This document shows positions 60,225 to 64,000 of a DNA stretch of 64,000 nt, piece by piece; within the stretch, counting starts at the first letter, position 1; every line of letters begins with the position of its first letter. Made by a program: the position numbers and the translations under genes. The DNA is taken from the NCBI GenBank assembly GCA_051883455.1, contig JBJETT010000005.1, positions 1-64,000 on the forward strand, given 5' to 3'. The notes below the pieces were generated by a model, which saw only the letters and a program-made list of their open reading frames with translations, did not search any database and was not told the DNA's origin. The stretch is from HGM11368 sp051883455. GTDB taxonomy: Bacteria; Bacillota; Clostridia; Christensenellales; UBA3700.

Positions 60225-60339
60225 GACCACCGCCCCGTAGGGGGTAGCAACGGCTGATGCGCGTTGACGGGGAAGAACGTTTGGTCTTCGTGCGTAGACT
60301 TCCCACCTAACCGCCTAATCACTTAGGCGGTTTTCTTTT
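60225..60339 (+). ncRNA. Candidate small RNA 2: nested stems with an alternative fold
   Basis: About 115 bases. Stem AAGACCA (60223-60229) / TGGTCTT (60282-60288), then CCCCGT (60233-60238) / ACGGGG (60267-60272), then CAACG (60248-60252) / CGTTG (60262-60266). Competing pairs: CCCC (60233-60236) / GGGG (60241-60244) and GGGAAG (60270-60275) / CTTCCC (60299-60304). A terminator follows at once. No plus-strand gene lies downstream; the next gene is on the minus strand. Not recognisable as 6S, SRP, tmRNA or a riboswitch I know. Confidence 0.62.
60309..60339 (+). terminator. Terminator of RNA unit 2
   Basis: AACCGCCTAA (60309-60318), loop TCAC, TTAGGCGGTT (60323-60332) and a T-rich tail up to 60339, abutting the stop of the convergent permease gene. 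Confidence 0.9.
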
Positions 60340-61238
60340 CAAATCTTATTCTTTCTCAGCACGTTGATTAACACGTAAATTCCTATGAGTACGAGGACGG
60401 ATATTATCATCACGAGATACATAGCGGTGATAGATACGTCGCGACCGAAAAACTCGAACGAGCAATCTATACTGCCCTTGATGCCGTCGATTATCTCGCT
60501 TGGCATACCGCTATTTTTCATTTCCTCGAATACGCCTCTAAGGGTATGATTTTTGACGAGCGACGTGCCGTACGTACCTGGGAGCAGCGACAGCGCCTTT
60601 TGCAATCCTTCGCCAAAGTTGGATATAGGCATATACGCACCGCAGATAAAGCCGTACCCTGCCGACACTATCGTACCCACGGCGGACATTTGACCTTGGG
60701 TGGTCAAAAAGGTGTTGACTATCGACGAGAGTGCCGTACCGAACATCGTCAACAAAAACACGTCCACTATCAGTAGCAACACGTCGACTGCCGATAGATA
60801 CCAACCTCCGACCGCAATGAGGTAGATACAACCGGCAATTAGGGCAAACATGCACACTATCAAAGTATTGAGCAAAGTACCTAGGTAGTAGGCGATAGCC
60901 ACCTTATACGACTCGATAGGCGACACCATAAGGTCTCTCTTGACTCCGCTCACCTTGTCTTGCACCATGATGAGGTTGGAGCAAAAAGCCACCGTAATGC
61001 ACGACACGGCAATGAGCGAAGAGAGTAATTGTCCGCCCACCGTTCCGTTAATTATACCCTGCTCCAAAGTAAAGCCGTCGGGCATCGAGCCTGCAAAGCT
61101 ATCCTTGTACACCTTAGCCAAGAAGGTCACGTATAGCAATAGCAAAATGATAGGGGTAATCAACGAAGAAAAGAACATCCCTTTGTCCTTAAAAAAGAGT
61201 TTTACGTTTCTTCTTGTCAGCATCAACAATTCTCTCAT
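60339..61238 (-). CDS. ABC-2 type transporter permease
   Basis: 299 residues, six hydrophobic helices at about 20-40, 70-92, 112-140, 148-170, 178-205 and 270-292. The long external loop (about 45-70 and 225-265) is typical of ABC-2 drug/lipid exporters. Encoded one base after its ATPase. Substrate unknown; a stress or antibiotic export role fits the TetR context. Confidence 0.88.
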   Translation of the reverse strand: MRELLMLTRRNVKLFFKDKGMFFSSLITPIILLLLYVTFLAKVYKDSFAGSMPDGFTLEQGIINGTVGGQLLSSLIAVSCITVAFCSNLIMVQDKVSGVKRDLMVSPIESYKVAIAYYLGTLLNTLIVCMFALIAGCIYLIAVGGWYLSAVDVLLLIVDVFLLTMFGTALSSIVNTFLTTQGQMSAVGTIVSAGYGFICGAYMPISNFGEGLQKALSLLPGTYGTSLVKNHTLRGVFEEMKNSGMPSEIIDGIKGSIDCSFEFFGRDVSITAMYLVMIISVLVLIGIYVLINVLRKNKI

Positions 61239-61239
61239 C

Positions 61240-62148
61240 TCAGTTACCTCCCACCAATTTTTTGCCCGTAACGCTTAGGAATACGTCGTCCATCTTGCCT
61301 TTGGTTATCTCGAAGTCGTTGAACAAATCGCCGTTGTTTACAATCAATTCTTTAGCTTCTTGCGTATTTTTGACGCTTATTCGATAGGCGTCCTTGATTT
61401 TTTCATACTTTAGTCCAAGTTTTTCGACGGCTTCTTCTTGCACGCCATACACCGTCACAAAGTCGCCCGTATAGGTATTTTTGAGTTCCAAAGGCGTGCC
61501 TTCGGCTACGATTTTGCCCGCGTCCAAAATGACGATATAGTCGGATTCCGCCGCTTCTTCCATATAGTGAGTGGTCAAAAATACCGTCATACCCTTTTCT
61601 TTTCGGCAGTTGTCAATTACTTGCCACAGCGTCTTGCGAGTCTGCGGGTCAAGTCCCGTGGTCGGCTCGTCGAGTATCAAAATCTTAGGGTCGTTGATGA
61701 GCGCTCTTGCCACGTCGATACGTCTCTTTTGTCCACCAGACAGCTTGCCCACCGTCCTTGTCAACAAATCCTCAAATTCCAATATCCTAGCTAGTTCGGC
61801 AATTCTCTTTTTCGTTGCTTCCTTGCTAAGCCCGTACAACGCCGCCTTGGTAGTCAAATTGTCTTTGACGGATAGGCTCGTATCCAACACCGAAGTTTGG
61901 AACACAACTCCTATATCGCTTAGGATATTCTTTTTGGCATTTTCGATATTGTGTCCCGCTATTACTATCTCTCCGCTGTCCTTTTTTAGCGTGCCCGATA
62001 TCATAGATATGGTCGTCGACTTACCCGCGCCGTTGACTCCCAAAAAGGAAAACAGTTCTCCCTTTTTGACAGAGAAGGTCAAGTCGTCCACGGCTTTAAC
62101 CTCCTTAAAATACTTCTTAAGGTGCTTGATTTCTATAATATTTTCCAT
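61240..62148 (-). CDS. ABC transporter ATP-binding protein
   Basis: 302 residues. Walker A GVNGAGKSTTISMISG, signature LSGGQKRRIDVARAL, Walker B ILILDEPTTGLDP and H-loop TTHYMEEA. The extra C-terminal 90 residues match DrrA/CcmA-type ATPases of ABC-2 exporters. Follows the flavodoxin gene by 42 bases; GAGGTAAG ribosome site. Confidence 0.93.
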   Translation of the reverse strand: MENIIEIKHLKKYFKEVKAVDDLTFSVKKGELFSFLGVNGAGKSTTISMISGTLKKDSGEIVIAGHNIENAKKNILSDIGVVFQTSVLDTSLSVKDNLTTKAALYGLSKEATKKRIAELARILEFEDLLTRTVGKLSGGQKRRIDVARALINDPKILILDEPTTGLDPQTRKTLWQVIDNCRKEKGMTVFLTTHYMEEAAESDYIVILDAGKIVAEGTPLELKNTYTGDFVTVYGVQEEAVEKLGLKYEKIKDAYRISVKNTQEAKELIVNNGDLFNDFEITKGKMDDVFLSVTGKKLVGGN

Positions 62149-62190
62149 ACTTACCTCACTTTCAAAGAGCCGCTATTATCAAAATCTTTT

Positions 62191-62697
62191 TCATATCACA
62201 TTCTCCTTCAAATAAGCAAGCACCTCGCTCAATTTTTCCTTGCTCACCATACTCTTTCCGTTGACGATGAGATCAAGCATGTCTTGCTCGTCTTGAGTCT
62301 TTTCTTTGGCTTCCAACTTTTTGCTCATGACTTTTTTGACTGTACCAATCATAAACTTGTACACGCCTTTCAGCTTTTGATATTCCATACCGCCTTGCAG
62401 ATAAAATATCGGCGTATCTTCCAAAAACATATACTTGTCATATATCTCGTCGAGTTGGTTATCGTTGCCACTCATACCGACGGCACACACTACCTTGACG
62501 CTATATCTTCTCAAAGCTTTCTTCAGTCCCTGCACGTTGCCAGCCATAATCCAACCTAGATAAATGACGTCCACGCCCGACGGCAGATTGCTCTTGGCTT
62601 GTTTTAAGTCGTAGCAAGGCAGTCCCAGCTCCCCTGCCAAAATTTGCGCATATTCTTGGGTATGTCCCGTATTTGACGTAAAAATTATCGCTTGCAT
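62191..62697 (-). CDS. Flavodoxin-domain protein
   Basis: 168 residues. FMN phosphate-loop pattern TSNTGHTQEYA (residues 7-17), then VDVIYLGWIMAG and AVGMSGN of the flavodoxin/menaquinone-dependent protoporphyrinogen oxidase-like family. The C-terminal 50 residues are helical and charged. Two bases after tetR; part of the tetR operon. Electron carrier or sensor; partner unknown. Confidence 0.82.
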   Translation of the reverse strand: MQAIIFTSNTGHTQEYAQILAGELGLPCYDLKQAKSNLPSGVDVIYLGWIMAGNVQGLKKALRRYSVKVVCAVGMSGNDNQLDEIYDKYMFLEDTPIFYLQGGMEYQKLKGVYKFMIGTVKKVMSKKLEAKEKTQDEQDMLDLIVNGKSMVSKEKLSEVLAYLKENVI

Positions 62698-62699
62698 AT

Positions 62700-63353
62700 C
62701 TATATATCCTCTTTTGTCGCATCTATTTTGACAGGCATTTTGTCTAGCGAGTTTGCCAATCTCTTAGCAAAATCCACGTCGAGCTTGCCGTCTTTGGTTT
62801 TTAGGATAAGCACCAGACCTACGCACGCCTCGCTCATATACTTACCTATCTCAGCCTCGGCGTATTTTATCTTTTCCGTTGCAAGCAACGTCGCCATGCC
62901 GTTAGCCGTAATAATCATATGATTGCATAGATATTTGCTCTCTTCTCTATTTAGATCAAACGTCATTTGAATACCATCCAAAATCGGCTCTATCACGTCG
63001 GCAAAATCACTCAAAATATCTTCCATACCTATGCTATTGCGCATTTCGAACAACAAAAGATATACGTTGGGGTTTTCTATGGCGAATTTGACGTATCTAA
63101 GTCCAAATTCCTTAAAAATCGGGAAGTAATTTAGGCTTTGCTTGAGGCTGTCGACAAAGCTTGCTTTAGCCCTTTTTAGCACCTCTTGCTTTACCTCGTC
63201 CATACTCTCAAACAAAGTAAAAATCGGAGAGCAAGCAGAATTGAGCCTGTTGGCTAGATTCCTTGCGACCAAATTATCCTTGCCCTCTTCTCTAACGATT
63301 GAGTATGCAGCGTCTATTATCTCTTCTCTTGTAAACTTTGGTTTCTTTGGCAT
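62700..63353 (-). CDS. TetR/AcrR-family regulator
   Basis: 217 residues. HTH at about 8-52 (TREEIIDAAYSIVREEGKDNLVARNLANRLNSACSPIF is longer than shown elsewhere; key residues are the AAYSIV and SACSPIF helices). The C-terminal ligand domain is all helical. Operator-like repeats lie 20 bases upstream. Autoregulated first gene of a four-gene operon with flavodoxin and ABC exporter genes. Confidence 0.9.
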   Translation of the reverse strand: MPKKPKFTREEIIDAAYSIVREEGKDNLVARNLANRLNSACSPIFTLFESMDEVKQEVLKRAKASFVDSLKQSLNYFPIFKEFGLRYVKFAIENPNVYLLLFEMRNSIGMEDILSDFADVIEPILDGIQMTFDLNREESKYLCNHMIITANGMATLLATEKIKYAEAEIGKYMSEACVGLVLILKTKDGKLDVDFAKRLANSLDKMPVKIDATKEDI

Positions 63354-63374
63354 TTTTCAACCTCTCATTTATTT

Positions 63375-63432
63375 AGAACGCTTGTTCTAGAACGGTTGTT
63401 TTAATATTAACACCCTTTGCGACGGCTGTCAA
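63375..63432 (-). promoter_or_regulatory. Promoter and tandem operator of the tetR operon
   Basis: On the minus strand: TTGACA (63427-63432), a 17-base spacer and TAATAT (63404-63409). Just downstream two adjacent palindromes: AGAAC-GCTT-GTTCT (63375-63388) and AGAAC-GGTT-GTTTT (63389-63402). The rest of the 63.35-63.66 kb gap is AT-rich. Confidence 0.8.
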
Positions 63433-63588
63433 TACTTTTGCGTCAAAATCTAAAAAACTTAGTTGCAATACTTGCCTATTCTAGGTTTTATTATATATTT
63501 TTTTCGCATTTTTGGCTTTGGCAATTCTATAGGCACTTACCGTTATACTATCTACCTTTTAATATATACTTATATACCATATCCAATG

Positions 63589-63617
63589 TTGACAACGCTC
63601 GCTATGTGATTTATAAT
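63589..63617 (+). promoter_or_regulatory. Promoter of the DegT-family gene
   Basis: TTGACA (63589-63594), a 17-base spacer and TATAAT (63612-63617): perfect consensus hexamers. Confidence 0.85.
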
Positions 63618-63658
63618 ATTTAGGTAAGCAATATCTTGCGATTTTGAGGAGTGTTATT

Positions 63659-64000
63659 ATGGCAGAACAACCAAAAATGAATATACCCTTTTCCCCGCCC
63701 GACGTTGGGGAAGAAGAGATAGCCGAGGTTGCCGACACGTTGCGTTCGGGTTGGATAACCACGGGACCTAAGACCAAACTATTAGAAAAGAAAATCGCCG
63801 ATTGGATTGGCGTAGGCCGCACGGAAAAAGGCACGCCTAGATGCGTTGCGCTCAACAGCCAGACGGCTTGTCAAGAGATGGCGTTGCGCCTTATGGGTAT
63901 CGGAGCCGGTGCGGGCGGTAGTGCCGACGACGAAGTTATCGTCCCCGCATACACCTACACCGCTACCGCTTCGGTGGTATGTCACGTGGGCGCAAAGCTC
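63659..64000 (+). CDS. DegT/DnrJ/EryC1-family aminotransferase, N-terminal part
   Basis: The first 114 codons, cut by the window end. The start MAEQPKMNIPFSPPDVGEEE, then SGWITTGPKT (about 32-41) and IVPAYTYTATASVV (about 96-109) match PLP-dependent sugar aminotransferases (surface glycan or nucleotide-sugar synthesis). The catalytic Lys is beyond the window. GAGGAGTG seven bases before the ATG. Probably the first gene of a glycan cluster. Confidence 0.88.
   Translation, partial: MAEQPKMNIPFSPPDVGEEEIAEVADTLRSGWITTGPKTKLLEKKIADWIGVGRTEKGTPRCVALNSQTACQEMALRLMGIGAGAGGSADDEVIVPAYTYTATASVVCHVGAKL

Noticed and set aside
60225..60339. SRP RNA, 6S RNA, Mn2+ (yybP-ykoY) or fluoride riboswitch.
   Set aside because: The GGAAGG-AGCA loop of SRP RNA is missing, length is too short for 6S, and the conserved loops of the two riboswitches do not match. 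No downstream plus-strand gene.

Overview
The window reads as chromosome of an uncultured anaerobic member of the Clostridia (Bacillota). The support is synteny. The block plsX-rnc-smc-ftsY-ylxM-ffh-rpsP-khpA-rimM-trmD-(DUF1292)-rbgA-rnhB-yraN-rplS, followed by comM-dprA-topA-trmFO-hslV-hslU, and the ylbH/ylbI/ylbJ/ylbM/rpmF group are all laid out nearly as in Bacillus subtilis and relatives. Genes use TGA as stop, AGGAGG-type ribosome sites and TTGACA/TATAAT-type promoters. Base composition is moderate over most of the window and clearly more AT-rich from about 55.4 to 60.1 kb. The species cannot be named from the sequence.

Layout. 0.2-8.4 kb: small membrane proteins, a membrane-bound M28 peptidase, a zinc-ribbon protein, hemW-lepA on the minus strand, and a plus-strand operon of a LUD protein, a glycerophosphodiesterase and a 44-residue membrane peptide. 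8.6-10.7 kb: iscR-iscS-iscU under a promoter that carries a palindromic operator. 10.9-12 kb: two lineage-specific proteins. 12.2-24.5 kb: a long minus-strand run (glyA, aspS, hisS, hslUV, trmFO, topA, dprA, comM). 24.5-26.6 kb: a large lipoprotein-like polytopic membrane protein with its own promoter. 27-40.6 kb: the translation, secretion and chromosome cluster from rplS back to plsX. A BspA-type leucine-rich-repeat gene sits between rnc and smc, a palindromic element covers the smc stop codon, and a 44-bp tandem repeat lies between ftsY and ylxM. 40.7-47.7 kb: rpmF, ackA and pta, with divergent tmcAL and ylbJ, a coiled-coil protein, an in-frame RsmD-CoaD fusion and a folate enzyme. 47.7-54.4 kb: an aconitase-family hydratase, a DUF2156 protein, and a plus-strand operon of a PH-domain-like membrane protein, rdgB, a metallophosphoesterase and typA. 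54.5-55.4 kb: nine tRNA genes.

Directly after the last tRNA lies an AT-rich accessory island (55.4-60 kb). It holds a DUF262/HNH nuclease, an EcoRI-type adenine methyltransferase, a divergent XRE regulator whose probable operator sits inside the methylase promoter, two unplaced proteins and a second XRE protein. Then come two short intergenic transcription units (60.05-60.34 kb). Each has a near-consensus promoter, a structured body and an intrinsic terminator, but no reading frame; I cannot assign either to a known RNA family. The window closes with a tetR-flavodoxin-ABC transporter operon under a tandem-palindrome operator and the first 114 codons of a DegT/DnrJ-family aminotransferase.

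The strongest leads are the two RNA-like units, the small restriction-modification island with its promoter-spacer operator, the RsmD-CoaD fusion, the palindromic element that supplies the end of smc, and a set of genes whose -10 box lies only 5-6 bases before the start codon (possible leaderless mRNAs).
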